From: Edaphobacter flagellatus
GTDB lineage: Bacteria; Acidobacteriota; Terriglobia; Terriglobales; Acidobacteriaceae
DNA length: 64,000 bases
Assembly (NCBI RefSeq): GCF_025264665.1
Contig: NZ_CP073697.1
Coordinates: forward strand, 2,976,001 to 3,040,000
Reading direction: 5' to 3'
The notes beneath the pieces are model-generated. The model was not told the origin of the DNA, made no database searches, and saw only the letters and a list, made by a program, of their open reading frames with translations. How positions within the stretch are numbered: the first letter of the stretch is position 1; every line of letters starts with the position of its first letter. The position numbers and the translations under genes are program-made. Positions 44,401 to 53,860 of this stretch are shown here, piece by piece.

Positions 44401-47400
44401 GAGACGGTAACAACAACACCTCTGTTGCCTCACTAGTTCAGGCAGTCGTAAAGGCGACGCCCAATTTGGTGCTGGCATCTTCGTCTAATCCTTCGACGGT
44501 GGGGCAGTCTGTAACCTTTACGGCCACACTGCCTGCAGCATCAACGGGCACAGTGAGCTTTATGAATGGGGCGACGGTATTGGGGACGACCACGATCTCC
44601 AATGGTGTTGCTACGGTTACGACAGGTACGCTTCCGACGGGCACGGATACGATTACGGCGCAGTATGCGGGTGATACGAACTACAACGCGGCTTCGTCAA
44701 CTCTCGATCAGGTGGTCAATAAGCTGACACCCACTGTGACGGTCACAACGTCCGGACCAAGCATTTATGGTAACTCGGTCACGATTAGTGCATCTGTATC
44801 GGGTTCGGCAACGGGTACGGTCACCTTTATGAATGGCGGGACAGCGCTGGGTACGGCGACGATCTCCGGCGGAGCCGCGACGATTTCAGTTTCGACACTT
44901 TCGGTCGGTAGCGACACGATTACGGCGAACTACGGCGGCGATACGAACAATAACACCGCCAGCGGCACGGTTGTGCAGGTCGTCTCGAAGGCTACTCCAA
45001 CCTCAACGTTGACCTCATCGATAAATCCATCGGTCTACGGAAGCCCGGTGACGTTTACGGATACATTGCCGACAGCTGTAACGGGTACAGTCACGTTTAC
45101 CAATGGGGCGACCGTGCTTGGATCTTCAGCGGTGAATGGTGGAGTCGCAACATTGAGTACGACATCGCTTGTTGTTGGCACAAGCATTATTACCGCGACC
45201 TACAATGGGGATAGCAATTACACCGCAGCAACGTCGACACTCAATCAGATCGTTGGGAAAAACACGCCAACACTCTCCGTTTCGACGTCAGGCCCAAGTA
45301 TCTATGGCGCTTCGGTGACGATTACGGCTGCGCTGCCTACAGGGGTAACGGGAACTGTCTCATTTGTAAGCGGAGTAACGTCTCTCGGCAGTGCCCCGAT
45401 CAATGCGTCGGGAATCGCAACAATTACAACGACCGTGCTGCCGGTGGGTACAGATACGATCACGGCAACGTATGCTGGCGACTCCAACAACAATGGAGCG
45501 ACGGGAGCGACGACGCAGATTGTCTCGAGAAGTGCGACGACGATCAGCGTGACAACTTCGGGGCCGAGCACGTATGGAAGCCTAGTGACGATTACGGCAA
45601 CCGTGCCTTCAACCGGTACGGGTACCGTGGCGTTTACAAGCGGAGGAACTTCGCTGGGCACAGCTACTGTAACCAATGGCACGGCAGTCGTCACGACGAC
45701 TATCCTTCCAGTAGGCACCGATACGATCACAGCAGCCTATGGCGGGGATAGCAACTACAATCCTGCCAGCGCCACGACAACCCAGGCAGTTAGCAAGGTC
45801 ACACCCACTCTTAATCTCGTATCATCGCTCAACCCTGCCGCTTATGGGCAAAGCGTTACCTTTACAGCGACGCTTCCCGCGACTGTGACAGGTTCTGTAA
45901 CGTTTAGCAATGGTTTGGGCACGATCGCAGTAAGCAATGGTATTGCTTCCGTCACGACATCTACGCTGCCGGCTGGCTCTACTACGATTACTGCGAATTA
46001 CAGCGGGGATACTACGAACAACGCTGCGACCGGAAGCCTCGTCGAAACGATCAATCAGAACGCGACGACGGTCACGGTCACGACTTCAGGTCCAAGCATC
46101 TATGGAAATCCTGTAACCATTACTGCGACTGTTCCGTCGGCAGCTACAGGAACGATCACGTTTGCCAGTGGCGTACTTCAGCTGGGGATAGTTACCGTTT
46201 CCGGTGGAACAGCAGTCGTCACGACCTCAAATCTTCCTGTCGGCGACGATACGATTACGGCATCGTATAGCGGCGATTCGAACTACAGCGCAGGAGTCGG
46301 ATCTACGATCCAGATCGTTTCAAAGATTACGCCGACTGTGACAGTGACAACCTCAGGACCCAGCACATACGGAAATCCCGTAACGATTACGACGTCCGTG
46401 CCTCCGGGGACCACAGGAACTGTAACTGTGAGCAGTGGTGGCACGGTCATTGGTGTCGTTCCAGTAAATCCATCAACTGGCACAGGTACGATTACAACCA
46501 CAAATCTTCCAGTTGGTATCGATACGATCATCTCCAGTTACAGCGGAGACACGAATAACAACCCCGCGACAGGTACAACAACACAAACGGTTGGGAAGCT
46601 TACGCCTGTATTGCCGCCTCCCGGAGTTTCCAGCTCCAACCCCCCGCCCAATACACCTGTGACGATTACCGAGCAAGTCCCCAGCGGCGTTACGGGTTCG
46701 GTGACGTTCTCGAACGGGTCGACTGTTTTGGGGACAGCTCCGATTGTGGGGGGAGTAGCAACTATTACAGTGCCATCGCTTCCAGTCGGTTCGAATCCGA
46801 TCACGGCTTCTGTGCCTGAGACACCTACATATAATGCGGCCACTTCTCCAGCGACTGTCGTTACGGTGTCGAAGATTACGCCGGTGGTTACGTTGATCTC
46901 GTCGATCAATCCGGCATCGACAGGCCAGTCGATTGTGTTTACTGCATCCGTTCCTTCCGGTGCTACAGGGGCGATCACCTTCATGGATGGTGGTGTATCG
47001 CTGGGAGTAGTCGGGGTGAGCAACGGTCAGGCGTCGATTACGAGTAACACACTTACCGCAGGCACACACCTAATCACAGCGGTGTACGGCGGCGATCAGA
47101 GCTACAACGATGCTACGTCCACACCTCTGGCGCAGGTTGTGGGCAAAGGTACTCCGAATCTGCCTCCGCCAGTTGTTTCAAATCCAACTCAGACTTATGG
47201 TGGGACCGAGACGATTACGGAGACAGTACCACCAGGTGTGAGCGGGCCGGTCACGTTCTATAACGGCGGCAATCCCATCGGAACGGCGCCGATTGTGAAT
47301 GGTACGGCGACGATTACGGTTTCCAATCTTCCAGTTGGCTCCAATCCGATCACAGCGTCGACGCCGGGTGACGCGAACAATAATCCTGCGACCTCGCCTG

Positions 47401-48803
47401 CGACGATAGTAACGATTGTGAAGATAACGCCGGTTCTTCCTGCACCTGGTGTTTCGAATGCGACGCCGGGTCCGAACACGCCTGTAACGATTACGGAGCA
47501 GGTGCCAAGTGGTGTGAGCGGTCCCATTACTTTCTCAAATGGATCGACTGTCCTGGGGACGGCGACCGTTGTCAATGGTGTGGCGACGCTGACGGTTCCA
47601 TCGTTGCCGCTGGGAGTCAATCCGATTACGGCCTCAGTTGCAGCGACTGCAACGAGCAATGCAGCAACCTCGCCCGCTACAAATGTGACCGTTGGACTCA
47701 CCACTGCGGCTGTTGTGCTGTCCTCTTCCGCTAATCCTGCTGCCATCAATCTGGCCATTACCTTTACTGCCTCCGTACCGGCTGGAGCCACGGGAACGAT
47801 AATTTTTCATGATGGTGCAACAGTTCTCGGCTCAGGCTCGATCAGCGCAGCAGGAATCGCGACGTGGACGACATCGAGCCTCGCCGTTGGAACGCACCCG
47901 ATTACAGCCAGCTATAACGGCGACTCAAACTATAACCCCGCTGTCTCGGCTGTTCTATCGCAGGTTGTAGGGAAGTTGCCGACGACGATTACGCTTTCGA
48001 CAAACAACGGGACAACATTACTAAACGGAGCAGTCACTTTGACTGCCGTCGTGTCGTCGACCGCGCCGACGCCGACAGGTTCGGTAACCTTCCTTGATGG
48101 AACAACTGTTTTAGGCTCGATTGCGCTCAGTACCAATGGTGGAGTCGTTGGATTCCAGCTAACAGGCAATGCGGCACTCTCGCTGAGTACGCTTACGAGT
48201 GGGTCACATACCATTACGGCAGTCTACTCGGGCGACTCGATGTTCCTTACAAGTACATCAAATCCAGTGGCCGAATTAGTACACGACTTTACGAACAAAA
48301 ACACAGGAGCCGCGAGTGCGAGCCTCTTCCCGGGAGATTCAGCCAGCTATAAGTTCACTCTTGCGCCGATTGGAACGACAACCTTCCCCAACGCTGTGAA
48401 TTTGACCATTAGTGGCTTGCCGGAGGGAACATCCTATACGTTCTCGCCAGCTTCTGTCGGATCCGGCAGTGGAAGCACGGACGTTACATTGAATCTGACG
48501 ACCAGTAAATCGCTCAGGGCTTCAAGCCGCACCCCAACTCATCTAGATTCACACGATTCGTCGATAGCCCTTGGAATGCTTGGGATAGTCAGTCTGGGTG
48601 CTGCACGACATTATAGACGTAAGATGCCGCGCATGTTGCTGGTGCTGCTATTGCTGGCCGGGTCCCTTCTACCCGTTGCATCTCTTACTGGATGCACGGG
48701 TGGGGGCTACTTTGAACTCTCGCCAACCACGTATACGGTGACCGTCACGGGTACCGAAGGGACGATTCAACATTCAGCGACTGCGACCCTGGTTGTGCAG
48801 TAG
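41481..48803 (+). CDS. Giant surface protein with FG-GAP repeats and about 18 Ig-like domains
   Basis: 2440 residues. Signal segment LFVSWLPGLVAILFGFGLAN, then two Ig-like units. Residues about 229-560 hold FG-GAP/VCBS repeats with calcium-loop motifs (DFNRDGNTDIAL, DFNGDGILDLAV, DVNGDGKADI). From about 623 to 2267 there are 18 Ig-like repeats of some 90 residues, each with a YGxxVTITATVP start and a GDSNYNxA end. A C-terminal segment has a membrane helix (RMLLVLLLLAGSLLPVASL) and an LTGC lipobox-like site, then a last strand pair. Expected to be extracellular and adhesive; the exact ligand is unknown. AAGGA 6 bases upstream of the ATG. Codon repeats make both strands look open. Confidence 0.9.
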   Translation: MTSPIRSHKTRVARLFVSWLPGLVAILFGFGLANGAAYAVTATTTTLAISASNVPYKTPITLTATITAGGSPVSSGLVLFCDATATYCENNSTLLARVQVTTAGMAVVKVGSGPLGIHSYKAVYRANNSYASSTSNTVSYTVQGTYASSTVIASSGTVGNYTLGSTVSGVGANTSPGPSGSVSFIDTSAGNNVLGTEPLGTPTLTNTFSQAPNSPFAIGDGLSVLRSLVVASSYLDGDNNLDAVTGDADQVITVLLGNGDGTFKPKVNYPGCPSLSTNTDVALKILLADFNRDGNTDIALGCSDKSNGGVGILLGNGDGTFQPVIWNATGNLSGVAMGDFNGDGILDLAVANSSQQTVQILIGNGDGTFQAPVTVINTPKAIGDIVVADFNGDGKDDLAYAVGTAVPASTLSDLYVALGKGNGTFKTPTRQASQIGEFLATGDTNSDNIPDIVSSTITLQGAPSTRYITNSMFVLIGNGDGTLQTPVSYVSDIPSDPHLADVNGDGKADIIAGGSYGALVYLGNGDGTFQPYNEPVIGNFTLTYAVNAGDFNNDGNADLIGTDANSPRAAVALSDVKQASDANALTGVAVFPLGSGVHDVDASYSGDSIYLTSVSPTVPLLAAPTPTTLTLNASPAAEAAAGQQVTLTATLSPYTVGPPTTTTDGETVNFYSGSTLVGNGTLGSGVATLVTTSLPAGTNALKAVYPGDTNYNTSSSSSVSFNVSSVTVTTNPNPSSYGQVVTLTATVASGSTGTVTFQDGSTALGTAAISGTTASITTSTLSVGSHSITAVYNGDSTHVAAISSAVTQVVNKLNPTVSVTTLGQSTYLSLVTITATVPSDATGTVVFVTGTTTLGTATVSGGSASITATALPVGNNVITANYSGDGNYNAGSASTTRAVTKASPSSALTSSANPSTYGSNVIFTDTLPSSATGTVTFTAGPTVLGTVALVNGIASISTANLAIGNTTITATYNGDGNNNTSVASLVQAVVKATPNLVLASSSNPSTVGQSVTFTATLPAASTGTVSFMNGATVLGTTTISNGVATVTTGTLPTGTDTITAQYAGDTNYNAASSTLDQVVNKLTPTVTVTTSGPSIYGNSVTISASVSGSATGTVTFMNGGTALGTATISGGAATISVSTLSVGSDTITANYGGDTNNNTASGTVVQVVSKATPTSTLTSSINPSVYGSPVTFTDTLPTAVTGTVTFTNGATVLGSSAVNGGVATLSTTSLVVGTSIITATYNGDSNYTAATSTLNQIVGKNTPTLSVSTSGPSIYGASVTITAALPTGVTGTVSFVSGVTSLGSAPINASGIATITTTVLPVGTDTITATYAGDSNNNGATGATTQIVSRSATTISVTTSGPSTYGSLVTITATVPSTGTGTVAFTSGGTSLGTATVTNGTAVVTTTILPVGTDTITAAYGGDSNYNPASATTTQAVSKVTPTLNLVSSLNPAAYGQSVTFTATLPATVTGSVTFSNGLGTIAVSNGIASVTTSTLPAGSTTITANYSGDTTNNAATGSLVETINQNATTVTVTTSGPSIYGNPVTITATVPSAATGTITFASGVLQLGIVTVSGGTAVVTTSNLPVGDDTITASYSGDSNYSAGVGSTIQIVSKITPTVTVTTSGPSTYGNPVTITTSVPPGTTGTVTVSSGGTVIGVVPVNPSTGTGTITTTNLPVGIDTIISSYSGDTNNNPATGTTTQTVGKLTPVLPPPGVSSSNPPPNTPVTITEQVPSGVTGSVTFSNGSTVLGTAPIVGGVATITVPSLPVGSNPITASVPETPTYNAATSPATVVTVSKITPVVTLISSINPASTGQSIVFTASVPSGATGAITFMDGGVSLGVVGVSNGQASITSNTLTAGTHLITAVYGGDQSYNDATSTPLAQVVGKGTPNLPPPVVSNPTQTYGGTETITETVPPGVSGPVTFYNGGNPIGTAPIVNGTATITVSNLPVGSNPITASTPGDANNNPATSPATIVTIVKITPVLPAPGVSNATPGPNTPVTITEQVPSGVSGPITFSNGSTVLGTATVVNGVATLTVPSLPLGVNPITASVAATATSNAATSPATNVTVGLTTAAVVLSSSANPAAINLAITFTASVPAGATGTIIFHDGATVLGSGSISAAGIATWTTSSLAVGTHPITASYNGDSNYNPAVSAVLSQVVGKLPTTITLSTNNGTTLLNGAVTLTAVVSSTAPTPTGSVTFLDGTTVLGSIALSTNGGVVGFQLTGNAALSLSTLTSGSHTITAVYSGDSMFLTSTSNPVAELVHDFTNKNTGAASASLFPGDSASYKFTLAPIGTTTFPNAVNLTISGLPEGTSYTFSPASVGSGSGSTDVTLNLTTSKSLRASSRTPTHLDSHDSSIALGMLGIVSLGAARHYRRKMPRMLLVLLLLAGSLLPVASLTGCTGGGYFELSPTTYTVTVTGTEGTIQHSATATLVVQ

Positions 48804-48814
48804 GAGAAAGACGC

Positions 48815-49396
48815 ATGCATCTTCATAAAGCCGTACTGTTTCTCGTTCTGCTCGCATTGTCTGCAGCTCTCTATGGCCAGGCAATGCCTACTGGAATGAA
48901 CGCAACGGATATCTCAAGATTTGAGCTAGGCGGAAACTATAATTTTTTCCACGCGAATGCTCCTCCGGGGCAGTGCGGCTGCTTCAATATGAATGGCGGC
49001 AGCGGGACTTTTCTGGTGAACCTTACGACGGCGTGGAGTGCGCTGGCTGATATCGCGGTTGCTCAAGCATCGAATGTAAATGGGACGAGCCAGAATATTC
49101 TGATCATCAACTATCTCTTTGGCCCACGATATTCTTATAGAAATCACACGCGGTGGGTGCCATATGGCGAGGCTCTGCTGGGTGGCGCAAAGGAGAATGT
49201 GAATTTCCAGTTCGATATTAATCGCCAATCGTTTGGTGTGCTGGTAGGAGGCGGAGTCAGCACGAAGATTAAGCCGAAGTGGGGCATCAACGTGATTGAG
49301 GTTGACTACGTCTATACAAGAATTCCAAACGCAGTGAATGACACGCAGAACAACCTCCGTATTGCGACGGGAGTAACCTACCACTTCGGCGGCTAA
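48815..49396 (+). CDS. Outer-membrane beta-barrel protein (opacity/OmpA-like barrel)
   Basis: 193 residues with a signal peptide (MHLHKAVLFLVLLALSAALY). The mature part has about eight amphipathic strands ending in the C-terminal aromatic IATGVTYHFGG, the usual barrel end for BamA recognition. Gly/Asn-rich loop near residue 55 with CGCFNMNGGSG. AGGAGA 8 bases upstream; it lies 11 bases after the giant Ig-like gene and is clearly in the same operon. It may anchor or export that protein or help adhesion; no evidence beyond adjacency. Confidence 0.8.
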   Translation: MHLHKAVLFLVLLALSAALYGQAMPTGMNATDISRFELGGNYNFFHANAPPGQCGCFNMNGGSGTFLVNLTTAWSALADIAVAQASNVNGTSQNILIINYLFGPRYSYRNHTRWVPYGEALLGGAKENVNFQFDINRQSFGVLVGGGVSTKIKPKWGINVIEVDYVYTRIPNAVNDTQNNLRIATGVTYHFGG

Positions 49397-49411
49397 AGAA
49401 AGCGATACGTT

Positions 49412-50827
49412 CTATTGGATGGTGTGCGCGGATTGTGCATGGGCTGCGGCTCTCGCATCGCGGATCAGGTCGGGCAATCCTACGCCACGGTATCCATTGC
49501 CGAGCAGCCATAAATTACCTAGTCGCCGGATTCTCGAGTCGAGCTCCGCCATACGCTCCAGGTGACCGACTGCATATTGAGGAAGCGATAAGGGTAGCCT
49601 GCGGACGACCGTGACTCGTGGTTTCGGCAGCGGCCCCAATATTCTAGCCAACTCGAGGCGGGCGATGGCCGCGGCTTCGTCATTGCCGCAACGCAGCAAG
49701 CGTTCGGCGGCCTGTCCTCCGAAGAATGCACGCAGGAGACGCCCTCCGGGCGGTGTGCGTCCGTTGAACTTTTGATCCATGAAGGTGCAGGCCATGAGAA
49801 GCGTGTTGGTGTTGGAGCAGGGGGGGACAAGAAACCCGAATCCTGGAGGGAGTGGGAATTGGTCCGCGCTATCAAAACCGAATGCCACAATCACGGCTGA
49901 ACTGGCTTCCATCTCCATCAGCTTTGCAGCGCAGGGATCGACCGATTCCAGCAGCGCCTTAGCCGTATGTGCGGGTGCGGCCATCAGGACGGTATCAAAT
50001 TGTTGTTGTTCTGGCGGCCCATGATTGGAAGCAATGGTGAGAGTCCAGCCGTTCTCATCATGTTGAAGGTCGTTGACCTTGGTGTTGAGTTGTATCCAGC
50101 CAGGTGGAATGGAGGCCACCATGCGATCGATAAGAATGGCTAATCCGCTCCTAAGCGTCGTGAAGATAGCACTCTTTTTCCGATCCGAATTGTGAGCTTG
50201 CAGCGCAGTGATTAGACTTCCATGTTCGCGTTCCATTGCGACAAAGGGCGCCATTACTGCACGAACACTTAGTTTGCTGACGTCACCGCCGAAGACTCCG
50301 CTGAGCAACGGTGCACCGATCTTTGTTAAAACCTCGTCGCCAAAATGGCGCCGTACAAAAGCTGCGACACTCTCATCGTGTGCGGGTGAGGTGGCCATCA
50401 ATTCGCTTGCACGTGATGGCTCTTCGCAAAAAGATTGTTTTGCTGATGGGCTAAACAGGTCCGATGCAGAGAGTGCGTCAAGATCGCTAGGGACCATCAT
50501 GCGCATGCCATCAGGCATTACTCTTAGTTGGTCCTCAACGAGGACGTATGTCTTTCGGCCTTGGTCGTTGGATGGGATGAGATCGTCTTCAAGACCAAGC
50601 TCGATAGCCAGTTCACGAGCCCAGGGTTTTTCGCTGACCCAGCCATCGGGGCCGCCTTCGATAACGAAACCTCCCTCATATATGGTTTCTACTGTGCCGC
50701 CTAGGCGCGGAGATGACTCGTAAAGAGCAACCTGTAGTGCCTGCGTGCCGCTACTAGCAAACTTCGCCAGCTCGTAGGCGGCAGTAATTCCAGCAATGCC
50801 ACCACCTACAATGGCTATGCGTTTCAT
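49412..50827 (-). CDS. hemG: Protoporphyrinogen/coproporphyrinogen oxidase (HemG/HemY flavoprotein)
   Basis: 471 residues. FAD motif IAIVGGGIAGITAAYELAKF at the start, then RLGGTVETIYEGGFVIEGGPDGW, the signature of the oxygen-dependent PPOX family. The C-terminal second FAD motif is LGNGYRGVGLPDLI. The enzyme oxidises protoporphyrinogen IX or coproporphyrinogen III. Start ATG 50827 begins the conserved part; a TTG 50881 would extend it. It lies behind hemH in a hemE-hemH-hemG/Y run. Symbol hemY is equally usable. No upstream Shine-Dalgarno is convincing. Confidence 0.93.
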   Translation of the reverse strand: MKRIAIVGGGIAGITAAYELAKFASSGTQALQVALYESSPRLGGTVETIYEGGFVIEGGPDGWVSEKPWARELAIELGLEDDLIPSNDQGRKTYVLVEDQLRVMPDGMRMMVPSDLDALSASDLFSPSAKQSFCEEPSRASELMATSPAHDESVAAFVRRHFGDEVLTKIGAPLLSGVFGGDVSKLSVRAVMAPFVAMEREHGSLITALQAHNSDRKKSAIFTTLRSGLAILIDRMVASIPPGWIQLNTKVNDLQHDENGWTLTIASNHGPPEQQQFDTVLMAAPAHTAKALLESVDPCAAKLMEMEASSAVIVAFGFDSADQFPLPPGFGFLVPPCSNTNTLLMACTFMDQKFNGRTPPGGRLLRAFFGGQAAERLLRCGNDEAAAIARLELARILGPLPKPRVTVVRRLPLSLPQYAVGHLERMAELDSRIRRLGNLWLLGNGYRGVGLPDLIRDARAAAHAQSAHTIQ

Positions 50828-50873
50828 TGCAGCACCCGGCGAGTGTGTATGTGCGTTGCTGGGAACTGCAATG

Positions 50874-51887
50874 TCATGCAATCCTCATTACAGCTGAGTC
50901 GTCAAGACTTATTGCATCTGTATTGGATGCGAGGTCCGCCAGAGCGCGAGTCAGTAAAGGAGAATCATTCAGGCTTTCGGCGCGCCAGAGCTTCAGGCCG
51001 ATCTCGTCTGCGATCTCGCGGAAGGCGATATCAATGTCGTAAAGGATCTCTACGTGATCGCAGAGGAAACCAACCGGCTGCATTACGACACCTCTGTGGC
51101 CCTCGTCCTTCAGAGACTTTAGTGTTTCTTCGACGGTGGGGCCTATCCAGGGGCCGCCACTCACTCCCTGACTCTGAAATGCGAAATACCAATTCTTTTC
51201 CTTGAACCCGACAACTGCGAGACGTTCAGCGACCATCGCGGCTGTACGTTTTGCCTCCACAGGGTATGGGTCAGGAGTATTTTGGACTGAAGTACCAGGG
51301 CGTGCACCTGCGATGGAGGCTTCGCCGGTCATGATGGTGCGGCAGGGAACACTGTGTGCCGTGAAGAGCACGGGCACGCGGTAACCTGCTTGCGCACAGG
51401 CTTCGGCCCATACGGGCCATAATTTTTCGGCGAAGGCTTGTGCCAACAACGGATGGTCCGCCCAACCCGAAATAAATTCGACCGCAATTTCTGAGGCTGC
51501 TGTCATCAGAGCTCGACGATACAGGCCAACACTTGTACGCGAGTTTTGCGGAGCCAGACAGATGGCACGTATATGAGTTACCCCGTCTGCACGCATCTTG
51601 GCGACGACATCAGCAATATATGGATGCCAGTTGCGCATAGCCACATATACCGGAGTGCCAGACAAGGCTTGCTCCAGCAATTGTCCCTGCTTGATGGTCC
51701 ACTTTGTCAGAGGAGGGGGTTCTGTACCGGGAGTTTCTCCGAGACCGATCTGAGCATAACGATGCTTCAGTTCTTCGACGACTGCGTCCGGGAGGGTTCT
51801 GCCCCCAGTCACTTTGCCCAGATACTCGGCCATCTCTCCCAGAACATCAGGGGTTCCGTGGGCCAGTAGAAGGACAGCTTTGCTCAT
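50874..51887 (-). CDS. hemH: Ferrochelatase
   Basis: 337 residues. LLLAHGTPDVLGEMAEYL opens the ferrochelatase fold; the metal-binding His is in LFTAHSVPC and the acid segment is seen in WIGPTVEETL. The enzyme inserts Fe2+ into protoporphyrin IX (or coproporphyrin III). Start at ATG 51887, overlapping the TGA of hemE by four bases (ATGA), which fixes the start and indicates translational coupling. Confidence 0.95.
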   Translation of the reverse strand: MSKAVLLLAHGTPDVLGEMAEYLGKVTGGRTLPDAVVEELKHRYAQIGLGETPGTEPPPLTKWTIKQGQLLEQALSGTPVYVAMRNWHPYIADVVAKMRADGVTHIRAICLAPQNSRTSVGLYRRALMTAASEIAVEFISGWADHPLLAQAFAEKLWPVWAEACAQAGYRVPVLFTAHSVPCRTIMTGEASIAGARPGTSVQNTPDPYPVEAKRTAAMVAERLAVVGFKEKNWYFAFQSQGVSGGPWIGPTVEETLKSLKDEGHRGVVMQPVGFLCDHVEILYDIDIAFREIADEIGLKLWRAESLNDSPLLTRALADLASNTDAISLDDSAVMRIA

Positions 51888-52996
51888 CGTGCGCTGAACT
51901 CCTTTACCCATTCTACGGTTTTGACGACATTGTCTACAGGAGTGCCGGGAACAATGCCGTGTCCCAAGTTAAAGATATGGCCCGGGCGCCCTGCAGCTTG
52001 TTGGAGAATCTCGCGTATACGCGATTGCAGAACCTCTTCAGAAGCAAAGAGCGTAATTGGGTCGAGATTACCTTGCACCGCGCAGCCTTCACCAAGAGCC
52101 TTCCATCCTTCGGCGAGAGGAACACGCCAGTCCAGGCCGATAACATCTGCTCCGGTCTCACGCATTGTCGAAAGGAGAGAAGCTGTGTCGACGCCGAAAT
52201 AGATAACCGGAACGCCAAGCGCCTGCACGCGCTGTACTAGTTCGGTAGTTGGCTTGAGGCAGTACTCTTTGTAGTCGGTTACGCTCAGGGAACCTACCCA
52301 GCTGTCGAATATCTGGATGACATCTGCTCCTGCTTCGACCTGTTGCGCAGCGAAGCCTACAAGTACCTCGACCAGTTTCTGCATCAGCAATGGCCATGCA
52401 GCACTGTTGCTATACATCATGCGCTTGGTCTCGATGTAGTTGCGCGAGGAGCCACCCTCGATCATATAGCTGGCGAGTGTAAAAGGAGCTCCACAGAAGC
52501 CGATGATACCGAGTGCGTCACCATCGGTGCGCGGAGAAGAGAAGTGGTGCGCGACTTTCTGAATGGCTTTGGCGACGTAACTTAGTTCAGCGATGCGGTC
52601 AGTGCGTAGGGCCTGTACCTGTTCGAGTGTACGAACTGGCGAATGAACGACAGGGCCCTCACCAGCGAGGAACTCGAAGTCAACTCCCATTGGGGTGAAG
52701 GGGAGAAGAAGGTCTGCAAAGATAATGGCTGCATCCACGCCAAGCCGTTCAGCGGCAGTAATCGTTACTTCGGCTGCAATATCAGGGGTGCGACATATAT
52801 CGAGCAAAGAATGGTGCTTTCGCACTGCCATGTATTCAGGCATATATCTGCCAGCCTGCCGCAGAAGCCACACTGGGGTGCGGTCAACATGTTGACGCAG
52901 ACAGGCACGAACAAATCGACTCGCACCGAAGATTTGTTCGTTGCCGGCGATTTCAAAGTGGTTTGCCGCTGGGGTATTGCTCAAAAGACTCTCCAT
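51884..52996 (-). CDS. hemE: Uroporphyrinogen decarboxylase
   Basis: 370 residues. Diagnostic motifs: RTPVWLLRQAGRYMPEY near residue 40 (substrate carboxylate binding), then FCGAPFTLASYMIEGG and the closing LGHGIVPGTPVDNV. It decarboxylates four acetate side chains of uroporphyrinogen III to coproporphyrinogen III in the cytosol. An N-terminal extension of about 25 residues precedes the conserved core. It is the first gene of the hem operon. Confidence 0.97.
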   Translation of the reverse strand: MESLLSNTPAANHFEIAGNEQIFGASRFVRACLRQHVDRTPVWLLRQAGRYMPEYMAVRKHHSLLDICRTPDIAAEVTITAAERLGVDAAIIFADLLLPFTPMGVDFEFLAGEGPVVHSPVRTLEQVQALRTDRIAELSYVAKAIQKVAHHFSSPRTDGDALGIIGFCGAPFTLASYMIEGGSSRNYIETKRMMYSNSAAWPLLMQKLVEVLVGFAAQQVEAGADVIQIFDSWVGSLSVTDYKEYCLKPTTELVQRVQALGVPVIYFGVDTASLLSTMRETGADVIGLDWRVPLAEGWKALGEGCAVQGNLDPITLFASEEVLQSRIREILQQAAGRPGHIFNLGHGIVPGTPVDNVVKTVEWVKEFSAR

Positions 52997-53047
52997 CTAT
53001 TCTTTTGAGCCTAGCACCAGCGGCCTAGGGGCTTCCACAATGACCGT

Positions 53048-53686
53048 TTATCGGTTGAACGACCGGAATGGAATTCTGTACACCACACCGACACTCCACG
53101 CATAAGGAGTGAGATAAATAGGCGTGTATTTATCGAGATGCCATTTTTCGAACTGCATATCTCCGCGCAGGGCAAAACGTGGAGTGAGGTCATAATCCAA
53201 TCCACCGCCAAAGCTTTTCGTTATCGTGGCATCGTCGATATACGGTTTACCGTTCGGCAGGATGGCTGGAGTTTGCAAGTGATAATTGATGGTGCCAGCG
53301 CTAAGCAGAAAATCGGCGTAAGGATGCCAATGGTTGATTGGCTTTTCCACGCGAATGCCACCACCCCAGGACTTTTCATCGACGGTCGTGCCATTGGCAA
53401 TCTTCGCGCGGAATTCGATTGAGGGATTGACCCACCAGCGTGTATAGCGCGTGTAATCTATGCCGAATGTGATTCCGTTATTTTTTTGTGGACCATAATC
53501 GGGGGTCAGCCTGGAATACAGCCCAAAGGCGGATAAATCCGCCTTTTTTACACCTGCTGGATTAGCCTGTGCAGTGAGTGTTTTGGGAATTGCGAGGGCA
53601 AAGAGAGAAACGATTACGACCCAAGCTGAAAAGTTCGGGTTTGCTCGAGAGAAAAGCGATTGCCTGAACAAGGCGATTGTCCGCAT
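53048..53686 (-). CDS. Outer-membrane beta-barrel protein
   Basis: 212 residues from ATG 53686 (GGAGG 8 bases upstream). A signal segment (FSAWVVIVSLFALAIPKTLT, cleaved near AQANP) leads into amphipathic strands rich in Tyr, Trp and Gly (GITFGIDYTRYTRWWVNPS, YADFLLSAGTINYHL), ending in WSVGVVYRIPFRSF. Barrel of eight or so strands. It precedes hemE on the same strand by 52 bases; a link to haem synthesis is not evident. Confidence 0.75.
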   Translation of the reverse strand: MRTIALFRQSLFSRANPNFSAWVVIVSLFALAIPKTLTAQANPAGVKKADLSAFGLYSRLTPDYGPQKNNGITFGIDYTRYTRWWVNPSIEFRAKIANGTTVDEKSWGGGIRVEKPINHWHPYADFLLSAGTINYHLQTPAILPNGKPYIDDATITKSFGGGLDYDLTPRFALRGDMQFEKWHLDKYTPIYLTPYAWSVGVVYRIPFRSFNR

Positions 53687-53860
53687 CCGTTGGGCCTCCA
53701 CAGGGTTGTGCGCTCGATATAGGCAGCGACTAAGAGTGTCGACGCACTGCGTTTTTCGCACTACGCCAATCCTGCGTGACTATTTGGATGCAACTTTATG
53801 CACACCGTTTGCTCAGTGGCATTATGAAAAACTCTTTAATAGCGATAAATAATTTTGTTT

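Noticed and set aside
41900-48200. CRISPR-like or long minus-strand coding frames inside the Ig gene
   Set aside because: Regular spacing comes from protein domain repeats of about 270 bases, and the minus-strand frames mirror Thr/Val-rich codons; no start signals or families.
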